Assembly: GCA_964537875.1 (NCBI GenBank)
Contig: CAZIDN010000011.1
Span: 1-64,000 of the forward strand
Source: JAPKZH01 sp964537875
GTDB lineage: Bacteria > Acidobacteriota > Aminicenantia > Aminicenantales > UBA4085
Length of the DNA: 64,000 nucleotides
Reading direction: 5' to 3'
Part shown: positions 32,737 to 41,806 of the stretch, one piece after another
Layout: every line of letters begins with the position of its first letter
How positions within the stretch are numbered: position 1 is the stretch's first letter
Program-made: the position numbers and the translations under genes
The notes under the pieces: model-generated
What the model was told of the DNA's origin: nothing
What the model saw: only the letters and a program-made list of their open reading frames with translations
The model's database searches: none

Positions 32737-34323
32737 ATGGATAATTGGCCACGGTATCGGCGACAATGGTATCGGAGGATTTTTTTTGCGGTTTTGGGGC
32801 TGATCGTCCTTACTTGCTGCGCCCCAAAAGCGGCGGTGAAGGTGACACCGCCCACCGCGGCTCCGGAGCTTGAGGACAAGGCGGCAGAGGCCGAAGCTCT
32901 CTTTAAAAAGGGCTGTTATGTCGGCTTCAAAAAAGCGATCGAAATCTACCAGGAATTGTCCGCCCAGCCCGCCATGAAAAATAAAATCCTGGTTCCCTAT
33001 GTGAAAGTGTTGATCCTCATGTCGGTCAGGGAGAAAGAGCTGGGGCTCTTGGATAACAAATATGTCCAAAGAGCGCGGGACGTTGTCAGGGACATCCCCT
33101 CCCTGCGGGCCTTTGCCCCCTATGTCGAGCTGGCGGACACCATGGCTCCGAAGACCAAGGGCATCATGAGGGATATCAATGTCGTAGGGACCGTGAAAGT
33201 TGTCGCTGATGTCCTGAAGAACGTCCAATTGAAGGACGACATGAAGCTCAAAGCCCAGGCCGAGGATTACTATGCCTATTTGTACGTGACCTTTTTTACG
33301 AGCTATGCGAATTACCTCGATCAAAGAGAGGAGCTTTCGGGTTTCACCAAGCTCTTCCCCGACTCGATCCTCTTTAAATATAAAAATGCGACCGCTGATC
33401 TCCGGGAAGACCCGAAACTGCTCGAGGCCTTGGCCGGGGCGGACCCCGAATTCTATGAAGCCTATTATCACCTGGGAGAGCTGGCCCTTAAAGCTCAGAA
33501 TCTGGTGGAAGCAGAAAAGAATTTTTTGAAGGCCTTCGAAGGAATTCCGGAATCGCCCCAGGTGACGATCTATCTCGGCAGCATTTATATGGCGACCGAG
33601 GAATTCGAAAAAGGCCTTGACTACTACGAAAAGACGATCGCCCTGGCGCCTACCTACAGGGATGCCCTTCTGGGAAAATCGATCTGCTTGAGCTATATGG
33701 GCAAGTATCAGGAGGCCATCGAGGTCTTGAACAGGCTCGTGGCCATGGGGTTTTATCTGATGGGCGAGAGCCATTACTGGCTGGCCTGGATCTATCATGA
33801 GCTCAAAGACAACGATAACGCCCAGCTCAACATCGAAGAATCCAAGGGCCGGCTTCCGACCAACAACGAGGTGTTCAGCCTGGCCGGGACGATCGCCTTT
33901 GAAAAGAACGAATTCGACAAGGCCGAGAAGGAATTCTTGGAATCATGCAAGTACGGCGGAAACACCGAAGCTCTCTTCGGCCTGGGCAAAGTCTACGCCC
34001 AGAAGCAGAAATGGCTGGATTCTGCCCTGTTTTTTTCCCAGGCGACGGTCGCCGTTGGTCAGAACCAACTCCTCACGGCCGAGAGGATCAGGCAGATCAA
34101 GATTTCCGCGCTCTCCGAGGAGCGCAAGGCGAGGATGATCGCCAAGAAAGAGCAGCAGCTCAAAGTCCTCGAGGCCACCAAAGCCACGGGCTATTACGAC
34201 GCCGCGGCCGGATACTTCAATGCGGGGCGCAGGACTGAGGCTTTGGAGATGGCCGAGAAGGCCGCCGCCCATCCCCAGTTCAAAGATATGGCCGCGGAGC
34301 TTATTAAGAAAATCAAGCAATAG
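32737..34323 (+). CDS. TPR lipoprotein
   Basis: 528 aa from ATG 32737, with GGAGAGG upstream; an ATG 18 bp earlier lacks one. Basic residues and a hydrophobic helix end in a lipobox (VLTC-C), so it is probably a lipoprotein. The body has TPR-like helical repeats, clearest at AYYHLGELALKAQNLVEAEK, VTIYLGSIYMATEEFEKGL and ALFGLGKVYAQKQKWLDSAL. An earlier region around residues 95-140 resembles TRAP transporter T-component (TatT-like) proteins, an uncertain link. It likely scaffolds an envelope complex. It has no operon partner. Confidence 0.75.
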   Translation: MDNWPRYRRQWYRRIFFAVLGLIVLTCCAPKAAVKVTPPTAAPELEDKAAEAEALFKKGCYVGFKKAIEIYQELSAQPAMKNKILVPYVKVLILMSVREKELGLLDNKYVQRARDVVRDIPSLRAFAPYVELADTMAPKTKGIMRDINVVGTVKVVADVLKNVQLKDDMKLKAQAEDYYAYLYVTFFTSYANYLDQREELSGFTKLFPDSILFKYKNATADLREDPKLLEALAGADPEFYEAYYHLGELALKAQNLVEAEKNFLKAFEGIPESPQVTIYLGSIYMATEEFEKGLDYYEKTIALAPTYRDALLGKSICLSYMGKYQEAIEVLNRLVAMGFYLMGESHYWLAWIYHELKDNDNAQLNIEESKGRLPTNNEVFSLAGTIAFEKNEFDKAEKEFLESCKYGGNTEALFGLGKVYAQKQKWLDSALFFSQATVAVGQNQLLTAERIRQIKISALSEERKARMIAKKEQQLKVLEATKATGYYDAAAGYFNAGRRTEALEMAEKAAAHPQFKDMAAELIKKIKQ

Positions 34324-34475
34324 CCTTTGCCCGATGGGTGGTGTGGTTCGGGGGCCCCCCGCCGACCCGAGCGTTTGGTGCCGCTTATCTTCCTGCTTGA
34401 GAATAAGCAATATAGACCGTGAAGGGGCGCCGGGGGTGAACCGCGACAGGTCCCGTCGGGCATTTTTGTCAGCAA

Positions 34476-34503
34476 GTTTAGGGCTTAGCCGTCGCCCCTA
34501 AAC
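34476..34503. repeat. Short hairpin upstream of the sigma-factor operon
   Basis: GTTTAGGG (34476-34483) and CCCTAAAC (34496-34503) form an 8-bp stem with a 12-nt loop. It lies 50 bp before the ECF sigma gene and has no T-run. It could be an operator or a leader structure. The rest of the 232-bp gap shows nothing clear. Confidence 0.35.
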
Positions 34504-34555
34504 GTTTCCGAAAATCGTGTCGTAAGATATACTGGACTGTGAGCTAGCGGCTTCC

Positions 34556-35104
34556 ATGGAAGACAACGATTGGATCACGGCCTGCCTGCGAGGAAACGGG
34601 GAGGAATTTAGGAAGATCGTGGATAAGTATAAGGCTTCTGCCATGGCCGTCGCCATAAATATCTTAGGAAATCGGGAAGATGCCGAGGATGCCTGCCAGG
34701 AAACCTTCATCCAGATCTTCCGCAACCTCGAGAATTTCGACGCCCGGCTCCGCTTCAGGAACTGGCTGTACGCCATCCTCTTCCACCGCTGCCTGGACGT
34801 GCTCAAGAAAAAACGACGCTTTCGGAACCTCACCAGCAAAGTGAAAAATGAGTCTTCCGGACGATTTGCCACCCAGGCCTACAATCCCGAGGAAAAGAAA
34901 CAACTTTCCCAGCATATCCTCAAACAGCTCAGCCCCAAAGAGCGGACCGCCCTCTGCCTCTGGGCTAACGAAGGGTTTACGGCGGTCGAGATCTCCGCGG
35001 TCCTCCGCTGCTCGGTGTCCACGGCCCGGGTTTATCTTTTCAACGCCCGGAGAAAAATCAGACAATTTTTGGAGAAAAGCCATGGGACACTCGATCCTCA
35101 TTGA
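34556..35104 (+). CDS. ECF-type RNA polymerase sigma factor
   Basis: 182 aa. Region 2 (FRKIVDKYKASAMAVAINIL, EDAEDACQETFIQIF, LRFRNWLYAILFHRCLD) and region 4 (LSPKERTALCLWANEGFTAV, EISAVLRCSVSTARVYLFNA) are separated by a basic linker. It directs polymerase to its own regulon. It overlaps the anti-sigma gene by 23 bp, and a TonB-domain gene follows, so the regulon may concern envelope or outer-membrane uptake. Signals are unknown. Confidence 0.9.
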   Translation: MEDNDWITACLRGNGEEFRKIVDKYKASAMAVAINILGNREDAEDACQETFIQIFRNLENFDARLRFRNWLYAILFHRCLDVLKKKRRFRNLTSKVKNESSGRFATQAYNPEEKKQLSQHILKQLSPKERTALCLWANEGFTAVEISAVLRCSVSTARVYLFNARRKIRQFLEKSHGTLDPH

Positions 35105-35576
35105 TTTGATCTATCGAATTCTTCCCTTCCGTGTCTGGAAGGGCTGGCTGTTAAGACATCATATGGAAAGCTGCCCGGGCTGCCGGAAGCGTCTGGTGAG
35201 CCGGGAGGAAGCGCGTTTGCTTTTGGTGCAGGTTGATGACGTGGGCGACCTGGACCGCCTCTGGCCTTCTATTAGGGAGAGACTCGGCGAGAAAGCAAGA
35301 AAAGGCGAAAAAAACTCTTTATCAAAACCGGCCATGGCAAAAATGTGGCGCCTGGCGGCCGCGGCCGTCACCGTCTTGCTGATTGCCGCGGCCGTGAATT
35401 TCTGGCTCTTCCGGAAGCCCCGACCTGAAACACCTATGCCGGGCGGGCCGAGCCCGGCAGAAACCGAGCAGGTTCAGGTCCACTATGTCAGGATCGATAA
35501 CGAGCCCGCCCAGACCTTTATCTTCCAGCCGCGCGATTCGAACATCGTCATCGTCTGGGCCGGAAAAAACATATAA
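35082..35576 (+). CDS. Putative zinc-finger anti-sigma factor
   Basis: 164 aa from ATG 35082, inside the sigma gene, with GGAG upstream. Near residues 25-36 it has HHMESCPGCRKRL, the H-x3-C-x2-C zinc motif of ZAS anti-sigma factors. A single membrane helix (residues 89-107, LAAAAVTVLLIAAAVNFWLF) leads to a short exported part ending in a compact beta-rich segment (FIFQPRDSNIVIVWAGKNI). It would hold the sigma factor at the membrane until a signal arrives. It is 12 bp from the next gene. Confidence 0.82.
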   Translation: MGHSILIDLIYRILPFRVWKGWLLRHHMESCPGCRKRLVSREEARLLLVQVDDVGDLDRLWPSIRERLGEKARKGEKNSLSKPAMAKMWRLAAAAVTVLLIAAAVNFWLFRKPRPETPMPGGPSPAETEQVQVHYVRIDNEPAQTFIFQPRDSNIVIVWAGKNI

Positions 35577-35588
35577 AAGGAGGAAATC

Positions 35589-36968
35589 ATGATGAAAAAA
35601 ATAACGCTGGTTCTGGCTGTTCTTCTTTTCGGTTCGGCTCTGGGAATTTTTGGCGGGCAGGCGGTCTCAACAAGCACCAATGTGCCGCGGAAAATGCCGT
35701 TGGGAACCGAGAATCCCGTCGGATGGGCGATGAAAATGAGGATATTCGAGGGAATCAAGGAAGGCGCGTCCGAGCCGACCAAGGTCGTCACCTCTTCCTA
35801 TCTGCAATACAGAATCACGGCAACGATCCAAACGGAATTCGACTTAGCCGAGGAGCAGAAGCAGATCCGCAAGACCTTCAATCTCAGAGACGCCAAGCTC
35901 CTGACCGAAGCGGACTTCAGCTGGCCGAAAGACAAATACGAAAAGACATTCCACATGTTTCGCCTGGACAGCAAGGAGTACCTAGTCTTGATCACGCCCA
36001 TTGATGTCGCCCGGAAACTGCAGTTCCGGATCGAGGTCTTCGAGCAGAGCGGGAAAGACAAAACCAACCTTCTGAATACCGAATTCTCCATCCCGGAAAA
36101 GAACATTGCCGTCTTCGGGTTCGAAGACAAGCAGGGCAAGCCCTATTTTGTGTCATTCCGTATCCTGGGCTGGATGGCAGACCAGGCCGCCGGAGTTTCC
36201 GGGAAACCGGAACTGGGCGAGGGGCCTGTGAGAGCCATAGGCGAAATCAAGGCCCCACGGCTCATCAAACGTGTGGAGCCTGTTTATCCCGAAGATGCCC
36301 GCCAGGCCCGCGTCGCCGGCATCGTGATCATCGAGGCCACGACTGATATTTACGGCCGCGTCCAGGCGGTGAAAGTATTGAGATCAATACCCATGTTGGA
36401 TCAAGCGGCGATCGACGCCGTGAGGAAGTGGATCTATGAGCCCATGATAATTAATGAAAAGCCGCGCGGGATGATTTTCACGACCACTGTCACTTTCCAG
36501 TTGGATGGAGGCAAGCCCAGAGCTAGGACTGAAGTGGCATATGGCGAAGAACCGCTCAGGATCACGAGCGAAATCCAACAGCCGAAAATGATCAAACGGG
36601 TCGACGCGGTTTATCCACAGATTGCCAAGCAGGCTCGCATCGAAGGAACCGTCATTGTCGAAGCTACGACGGATATTTACGGCCGGGTGAGAGATGTCAA
36701 AATCCTGCGCTCTATTCCCCTGTTGGACCAGGCCGCAATAGATGCCGTCCGGCAGTGGGTGTATGAGCCCTTCATTGTCAACGGCAAGCCCAGGGAGGTC
36801 TCCTTTACGGTCACCGTGGTATTTGAGCTGGATAAGGATAAAGACAAGGCCAAGGTTGGCGGGATTGCAGGCGGCGTGGCCGGAGGCGTCGAAAGAGGCG
36901 TCGAGGGCAGCCGGCTCGGAAGAAGCCGGCCGGCGAAGTTGTCTGTGGAAGAAAACGATATTATTTGA
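35589..36968 (+). CDS. Exported protein with two tandem TonB C-terminal domains
   Basis: 459 aa behind AAAGGAGG, with a signal peptide at residues 2-23. Residues 40-200 form an unrecognised domain. Two TonB_C domains follow at about 217-304 and 327-415. Both have RVEPVYP/RVDAVYP, then EATTDIYGRV, LRSIP-x-LDQAAIDAVR and YEP, and are highly alike, indicating recent duplication. TonB_C domains contact outer-membrane receptors. No N-terminal ExbBD-binding helix with Pro-rich spacer is visible, so this is not a standard TonB. It is the third gene of the sigma/anti-sigma operon and its target or output is probably envelope-related. Confidence 0.85.
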   Translation: MMKKITLVLAVLLFGSALGIFGGQAVSTSTNVPRKMPLGTENPVGWAMKMRIFEGIKEGASEPTKVVTSSYLQYRITATIQTEFDLAEEQKQIRKTFNLRDAKLLTEADFSWPKDKYEKTFHMFRLDSKEYLVLITPIDVARKLQFRIEVFEQSGKDKTNLLNTEFSIPEKNIAVFGFEDKQGKPYFVSFRILGWMADQAAGVSGKPELGEGPVRAIGEIKAPRLIKRVEPVYPEDARQARVAGIVIIEATTDIYGRVQAVKVLRSIPMLDQAAIDAVRKWIYEPMIINEKPRGMIFTTTVTFQLDGGKPRARTEVAYGEEPLRITSEIQQPKMIKRVDAVYPQIAKQARIEGTVIVEATTDIYGRVRDVKILRSIPLLDQAAIDAVRQWVYEPFIVNGKPREVSFTVTVVFELDKDKDKAKVGGIAGGVAGGVERGVEGSRLGRSRPAKLSVEENDII

Positions 36969-37770
36969 TCGGCGGATTGAGTTTCGAATAATCAAGCTCC
37001 GATCCGAGCAGGCTGTGGGGTATGGTATAGACGATTAAGAGCAGGAGCGCCGCCGCCAGCACGCAGCCCCGGGCCGGCTTGCCTTTTCTGCCCGCGACGA
37101 GGGCGATGATCCAGCCGATCATGGCGATCAAGGTTTTATTGTCCGTCAGGTCGAAACCCAGGGGAAAGCCCGTCCAATAAGGGCCGAACCCGAAATGCTG
37201 GACGAGCGGCCCTAAAATAAACCCGCCGATGAAAAGCAGGGCGGCGGCCCACAGCGCGAATTTCCGAGGGTTGCTTTTGCGGTCGAGGGCGGCCAAGCCG
37301 GCTCTCGTTGAAAACAGCATCGCCAGGAACATGATGAGAACATGCGGGATGAGGACAGCCATCGGCACCACGCCTTTAAAGCGAATGATGATCGGGTCCC
37401 CGCCGGTCAAGGAGACTTTCTTCTCGTCTTTGAGAAGCAGCACGGCATAGGCCAGCTTTCCCGCCATCGGCTGCTTGGGAAGAAAGGCGACCAGCTTGTC
37501 GTCTTTCCTGTCCATGGGGATCTCCGTCCAGGGATCTTCGGTTTTATATCTTTTGTATTCGACGGTGCCGATGATGTCTGCGGCCGGTGCCTTGACCGAG
37601 ACTTCACAGTCTTTCACATTTTCCGCGCTGCGGGGCAGCCTGAACTTGATTTCGGCGCCCCCCACATCGGCTTTTCCCCGGTAGGGATACGTCGGGCCCG
37701 TCATGCGCTGATAAACGGCCGCGGCCAGCGTGATGATCACCGCCAGAATCCAGAGGAGAGTTTTTCTCAT
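36961..37770 (-). CDS. Conserved membrane protein, unknown
   Basis: 269 aa. An N-terminal helix (4-20) leads to an exported beta-rich domain (YRGKADVGGAEIKFRLPRSA ... KLAYAVLLL). Four or five helices follow (MAVLIPHVLIMFLAMLF, FALWAAALLFIGGFILG, IAMIGWIIALVAG, VLAAALLLLIVYTI). No family is recognised. It overlaps the double-TonB gene tail to tail by 8 bp. It is the last gene of a minus-strand run after the DUF5668 gene (24 bp apart). Confidence 0.65.
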   Translation of the reverse strand: MRKTLLWILAVIITLAAAVYQRMTGPTYPYRGKADVGGAEIKFRLPRSAENVKDCEVSVKAPAADIIGTVEYKRYKTEDPWTEIPMDRKDDKLVAFLPKQPMAGKLAYAVLLLKDEKKVSLTGGDPIIIRFKGVVPMAVLIPHVLIMFLAMLFSTRAGLAALDRKSNPRKFALWAAALLFIGGFILGPLVQHFGFGPYWTGFPLGFDLTDNKTLIAMIGWIIALVAGRKGKPARGCVLAAALLLLIVYTIPHSLLGSELDYSKLNPPIK

Positions 37771-37794
37771 GCGCGCCGTCCTTCCGTATGATTT

Positions 37795-38493
37795 TTAATC
37801 TTTGACCGTGATGCCGCCGAAAATGGCCGTGCCTTTGACGTAAAGCGTCGCCTTGGCCTCGGCGTCCGGAACGTTCCTATGTTTGTCTTCCGCTCCGCCC
37901 AGGATAGGGACAACGTCCATCACGACCTTCCAGTCCCTCGGGACCCTGATATCGACGCCGCCGAACAGGGCGGTCGCGTCGAGCGTGGCTTTGCCCGCGT
38001 CCAGCCCGGCTCCCGTAAAGTCGAGCTCCATCCCGCCCAGGATCGCTGTGACATGGCCGCCTTTGAAGCTCTGGGATTCGATGCGGCGCTTCATCCCCGA
38101 GAGGATGGCCGAGGCGTCGATATCATTTTCCTTGATCTCGGGGAATTTATCCGTCGGCCTGTACCTGAAGACCGGCCTGAGCAGGAGCCAGAGGCCAGCC
38201 AGGATGATCAAGGCCGGCCAGATGTATTGCCAGGCGTTGTATTCCAGGATGTCGAGCTCGGCGAGGAGGAAGAACACGCCGAAGACGATGAAGAAAAGGC
38301 CCGGCCCCAGCTGACGAAAGCCGCTGCCGACGAACATCGAGAGTCCAAGGATGATGAAAATGACCGGCCAGTATGTAGAGATCATGTCGCCGAAATCGAA
38401 TTCTCCGATCCGGTCGAGCAGGAAAAGAGTTCCGAGAATGATGAGGACCAAACCCCAAAAAATCCTGCCTTGATGGCTCCGGTGATGGGACAT
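37795..38493 (-). CDS. LiaF-like envelope-stress membrane protein (DUF5668)
   Basis: 232 aa from ATG 38493 behind AAAGGAG. Four helices in LiaF_N/DUF5668 arrangement (IFWGLVLIILGTLFLL, YWPVIFIILGLSMFV, LGPGLFFIVFGVFFLL, YIWPALIILAGLWLL) precede a C-terminal beta-helix-like domain with ATALFGGVDIRVPRDWKV and ILGGAEDKH. In Firmicutes LiaF restrains an envelope-stress sensor kinase. No LiaRS pair is here, so only the architecture is established. Confidence 0.8.
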   Translation of the reverse strand: MSHHRSHQGRIFWGLVLIILGTLFLLDRIGEFDFGDMISTYWPVIFIILGLSMFVGSGFRQLGPGLFFIVFGVFFLLAELDILEYNAWQYIWPALIILAGLWLLLRPVFRYRPTDKFPEIKENDIDASAILSGMKRRIESQSFKGGHVTAILGGMELDFTGAGLDAGKATLDATALFGGVDIRVPRDWKVVMDVVPILGGAEDKHRNVPDAEAKATLYVKGTAIFGGITVKD

Positions 38494-38541
38494 CGTTTTC
38501 TCCTTTACCGAATTTTCCGGCAATTTTACCATAATCGGGGC

Positions 38542-39342
38542 CTAGAATCGTTGGATGTTCATGCCGCCCGAGACCTCGAGGACCAGGCCCGTCGAGTAAG
38601 CGAAATATCCCTTGGCCAGGGCTGCGACGGCCTTGCCCACGTCCGCCGGGAAGCCCCATCTTTTCTGCAGCACCAGGCCTTCAGCGATCAGCTTGTCGTA
38701 TCGTTCCCGGACCGGCGCCGTCATATCCGTCTGGATGATGCCCGGCCGGATTTCGTAGACATTGATCCCAAACTCGGCCAGCCGGTCGGCGAAAGTTTTG
38801 GCGGCCATGCTCAGGGCGGCCTTGGAGATGCAGTACTCCGCCCGCATGGTGCTGGAAATGGCGGCCGAGACGGAGGAAATAAAAATGATGGCATGCTTGG
38901 CGTCCGGATTGTCCTTGAGCTGCCGGATCATTTCCCCGGCGACTTTCTGCGTCAGAAAAAACGTGCCCCGCAGGTTGATGTCCAGGACGCGATCGAAGCT
39001 CTCCGGCGTCGCTTCCAGGATATCCGTCCGGACTTTGGGCGCGACGCCCGCATTATTCACCAGAATATCGATCCGATTGAATTTTTTCAGGACTTCGTGG
39101 AGGATTTTCCCATGGTCGTCCAGGAGGGCGACATCGCCCTTGACGGGGAAGAATTCGACCCCCGACATTTGGACCTTCTGCTGGACTTCAAAAAGGCCGG
39201 ATTTTTTATTCTCAGGCTCAAAGACGATATCACATCCGGCGATGTCGAAGCCTTCCTGCGCCAGCTCGAGGGCGATCCCGCGGCCGATCCCCCGGCCGGC
39301 CCCCGTGATCAGCACGACCGGCTTTTCCCCGATTTTGCTCAT
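38542..39342 (-). CDS. Short-chain dehydrogenase/reductase
   Basis: 266 aa. Nucleotide motif TGAGRGIG (13-20), NNAG, catalytic Ser in ISSVS, and YCISK with the catalytic Tyr/Lys. The acidic residue after the second strand (GCDIVFEP) favours NAD(H) over NADP(H). It is related to 3-ketoacyl-ACP reductases and sugar dehydrogenases. GAGGAGG precedes the ATG, 18 bp after the flavoprotein gene, so the two enzymes may handle the same substrate in successive oxidations. Confidence 0.88.
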   Translation of the reverse strand: MSKIGEKPVVLITGAGRGIGRGIALELAQEGFDIAGCDIVFEPENKKSGLFEVQQKVQMSGVEFFPVKGDVALLDDHGKILHEVLKKFNRIDILVNNAGVAPKVRTDILEATPESFDRVLDINLRGTFFLTQKVAGEMIRQLKDNPDAKHAIIFISSVSAAISSTMRAEYCISKAALSMAAKTFADRLAEFGINVYEIRPGIIQTDMTAPVRERYDKLIAEGLVLQKRWGFPADVGKAVAALAKGYFAYSTGLVLEVSGGMNIQRF

Positions 39343-39360
39343 GGTGCGCCTCCTCTCTTC

Positions 39361-41370
39361 CTAGCGGACGATTTTGTCCTTCCGGAAGTCGTCCCAAACA
39401 TTCTCAAACCAGCCCTCTCCGGCAGGGACAGGCCGGATATCCTCCCATTCCTTGATTGGCCGCATCTGCTCGTCCAGCCGGATCTCGAGAATTTTCCGGC
39501 TCACGAATGAATCGGGCTTTTCGAGAGAAAATCTCCAGCCTTCATCAAGCTGTGGGCAGGGCTTCTCGCCGCCCGGGTCGAGCACGAGATAGGAGCCGCG
39601 GCTCCGCCCGCCTTTTTCGATGTATTCTTTGATGGCCTCGAGGTAGACGGCATGGGTCAAGCAGAGGTCGAGGTCTTTAAAAGCATCGGGCAGCTCACGG
39701 ACGGATACCAGGCGGATTCCCTTTTTGAGGCGGGCATACATCCTCCATCCTTTTGAAGCTTCGAGACCGATTTGATTCGGATCACGAATGTGGGCTCCGG
39801 AGGCAGACATCCTGCCCTGGAATTCCCGCCTGGCCTTGCCTTGCCCGGACGACGTCGTTACCTTCTCTGAGATCATTTTTTTTGCGAAAGCAAACTTGTC
39901 CCGAACTTGGGACTCTGCCGCGTCCAGAAAATCTCTCGTATCGAGAGGCTTTCCGCGGTATCTTTTAGCGATGAACAGAGCCGCCCGCAGGCTTCCGACC
40001 TGACCCGAATTGAGGGCCGACCCGCCGGGCCTGTAAACTCCGTGCGTCCCGTTCGCCTCGCCGACGGGGAAGAGGTGCTGGATATTCGATTCCCACCAGA
40101 TATTCCCCTTGAGGCCGCCGTTGTTGTGCTGAGCGCAGACGGCGATTTCGAGGTTTTTTTTGGCCAGGTCGATCCCATGGTTTTCATAAATATCGATGGC
40201 CGGCTGGTTCATGCGCCGCAGCCTCTCGATCGGCGTCGCCAGCAGGGCGCCCGACTTTTCCAGGTAGCCAAAGGCTTCCGGGCTCAGCTGCCGAAACGAG
40301 AAGTCCTCGAGCTTTCCTGCTCCGCCGGGGTTGCGCTTGAAGTCCAGAAATACCCGCCGGCCCTTGTTGACGGATTCCTGATAGACGAGGATATCAATCA
40401 GCGAGGAGCCGTGGCCGGACACCTTCCTCGGGTCGAACGGCCATTGGTAGCCTTTGAGGAAGATCGCCGTGGCCAGCGTTCCCATGTCCGGAAAATAATC
40501 ATTGAGGAACTCCCGTCCGTCCCGGCCGCTTTTGTCCGTGGAGATGTATCTCGGGATGACCTGTTGATAAGTCCCCGACAAGTTCCATCGGAACTTGAGC
40601 GAAGCGAAGCCATACTGGGATTCGGTCAAGTTGACGCCGGCGGCCCCGGCCTCAAAGGCCATACCGTGCGAACCCGTCTGGCTTTCCGGGTAGACAGACG
40701 CTTTATAGATTCCGGCGGGGCCGCCCGTCCCCAACACGACATTGACGGCATTGAATATGACGAATCCGAGGTTTTTGCCCGCAAGCCGGTTTTTATCCAG
40801 GGCGACGGCACCGATGACTTTTTTCTCGCCGTTTTCTTTTTTTGTGAGCAGGGCGATGACCTGGTGCCCGTCAAAAATCCTTATCCCTTTGCGCTTCACG
40901 TCCCTGGCCAGGGCTTCAAACATCAGGTGAGAGGTGAGGGGACCGGCCGAGGTCGCCCGCTGCCTCGGGTCATGGTCTGTTTTATAGCCGACATAAACGC
41001 CGTGCCTGTCATGGGGAAAGGGGACGCCGAGGCTGACCAGGTGAAAGAAAGCCGGCAGGGAATTCTGGGCTTCGCACAGGGCGATATCGCCGTGCATCGA
41101 ACCGCCGGCGAAGAGATCTTTGGCCATCTGGAGCGGTGAATCGGGGAGCTCACCGGCCAGGGAAAGCTTGTAGTAGGTTTGTTTGTCCGACCCGGCATTA
41201 TTCGAGGTCCCGCCGCCGAAGCACTCCGTGGCGACGGCGATATCGGGCTGCCCCTGCTCATAGAGGCAGCCGGCCGCGTTGAGCGCCGCTGCACCGCTCC
41301 CGATGATCAGCGTATTCAGCGCGTAGAGCGGGAATGTTATCCCGCCCATTTTTATCTCGGACTTCCTCAT
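39361..41370 (-). CDS. FAD-dependent oxidoreductase (fumarate reductase/aspartate oxidase-like)
   Basis: 669 aa. The FAD-binding site is LIIGSGAAALNAAGCLYE near residues 20-38, followed by TECFGGGTSNNAGSDKQTYY. A second FAD segment is HLFPVGEANGTHGVYRPGGS, and CAQHNNGG lies between them, as in the succinate dehydrogenase/fumarate reductase flavoprotein superfamily. There is no signal peptide. The substrate is unknown. Its start overlaps the DUF3795 stop (ATGA) and an SDR gene follows at 18 bp, giving a compact redox operon. Confidence 0.8.
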   Translation of the reverse strand: MRKSEIKMGGITFPLYALNTLIIGSGAAALNAAGCLYEQGQPDIAVATECFGGGTSNNAGSDKQTYYKLSLAGELPDSPLQMAKDLFAGGSMHGDIALCEAQNSLPAFFHLVSLGVPFPHDRHGVYVGYKTDHDPRQRATSAGPLTSHLMFEALARDVKRKGIRIFDGHQVIALLTKKENGEKKVIGAVALDKNRLAGKNLGFVIFNAVNVVLGTGGPAGIYKASVYPESQTGSHGMAFEAGAAGVNLTESQYGFASLKFRWNLSGTYQQVIPRYISTDKSGRDGREFLNDYFPDMGTLATAIFLKGYQWPFDPRKVSGHGSSLIDILVYQESVNKGRRVFLDFKRNPGGAGKLEDFSFRQLSPEAFGYLEKSGALLATPIERLRRMNQPAIDIYENHGIDLAKKNLEIAVCAQHNNGGLKGNIWWESNIQHLFPVGEANGTHGVYRPGGSALNSGQVGSLRAALFIAKRYRGKPLDTRDFLDAAESQVRDKFAFAKKMISEKVTTSSGQGKARREFQGRMSASGAHIRDPNQIGLEASKGWRMYARLKKGIRLVSVRELPDAFKDLDLCLTHAVYLEAIKEYIEKGGRSRGSYLVLDPGGEKPCPQLDEGWRFSLEKPDSFVSRKILEIRLDEQMRPIKEWEDIRPVPAGEGWFENVWDDFRKDKIVR

Positions 41371-41711
41371 AATGTCCTTCGGATGTCTTCGAGGGTCTTT
41401 TTGGCCTGGGGGGCAATTTCAAAAAACTTGTTCAGCTTTTCGCAGTCATATTCCGGACAATGGCCGCAATTTTTGACCTTATGTTTGAGCCCGCAGGCCC
41501 GGATCTCACAGACTCGCGGGTAGTGAAAGATCCTCTCGCTTCCCGATGTACAGCCGTCGCAGTTGATGTCTTCGGGCTTGATGTCCGCGTGGTAGGCTTG
41601 GGTCCATTCTTCAGCCACCTTTTTTCTCTGCTCGTCGTCGTCGGCTTGGGTGGCCGTGTAGGCGCCGCATTCGCTGCAAACAAGACCGCACATGGAAATC
41701 ATTTTTGCCAT
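41367..41711 (-). CDS. DUF3795 cysteine-rich protein
   Basis: 114 aa. Cysteine pairs CGLVCSECGAY, CDGC, CEIRACGLKHKVKNCGHCPEYDC match DUF3795, a family of small probable zinc or iron-sulfur proteins of anaerobes with no known reaction. AAGGAGAGATCCG precedes the ATG. It leads the flavoprotein operon, overlapping it by ATGA, so it may mature or deliver electrons to that enzyme (inference). Confidence 0.85.
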   Translation of the reverse strand: MAKMISMCGLVCSECGAYTATQADDDEQRKKVAEEWTQAYHADIKPEDINCDGCTSGSERIFHYPRVCEIRACGLKHKVKNCGHCPEYDCEKLNKFFEIAPQAKKTLEDIRRTL

Positions 41712-41806
41712 CGGATCTCTCCTTTTCTTCCTTTACCAGAGATTATAGCAGGATCTTCCGGTCGATGAAACCCGGCCCAGCCCTGAAGCGGCGCGCCTGT
41801 CGTTTT

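Noticed and set aside
37879..39510. 543-codon plus-strand frame across the DUF5668, SDR and flavoprotein genes
   Set aside because: It is antisense to three well-supported genes, and its translation is low-complexity and motif-free.
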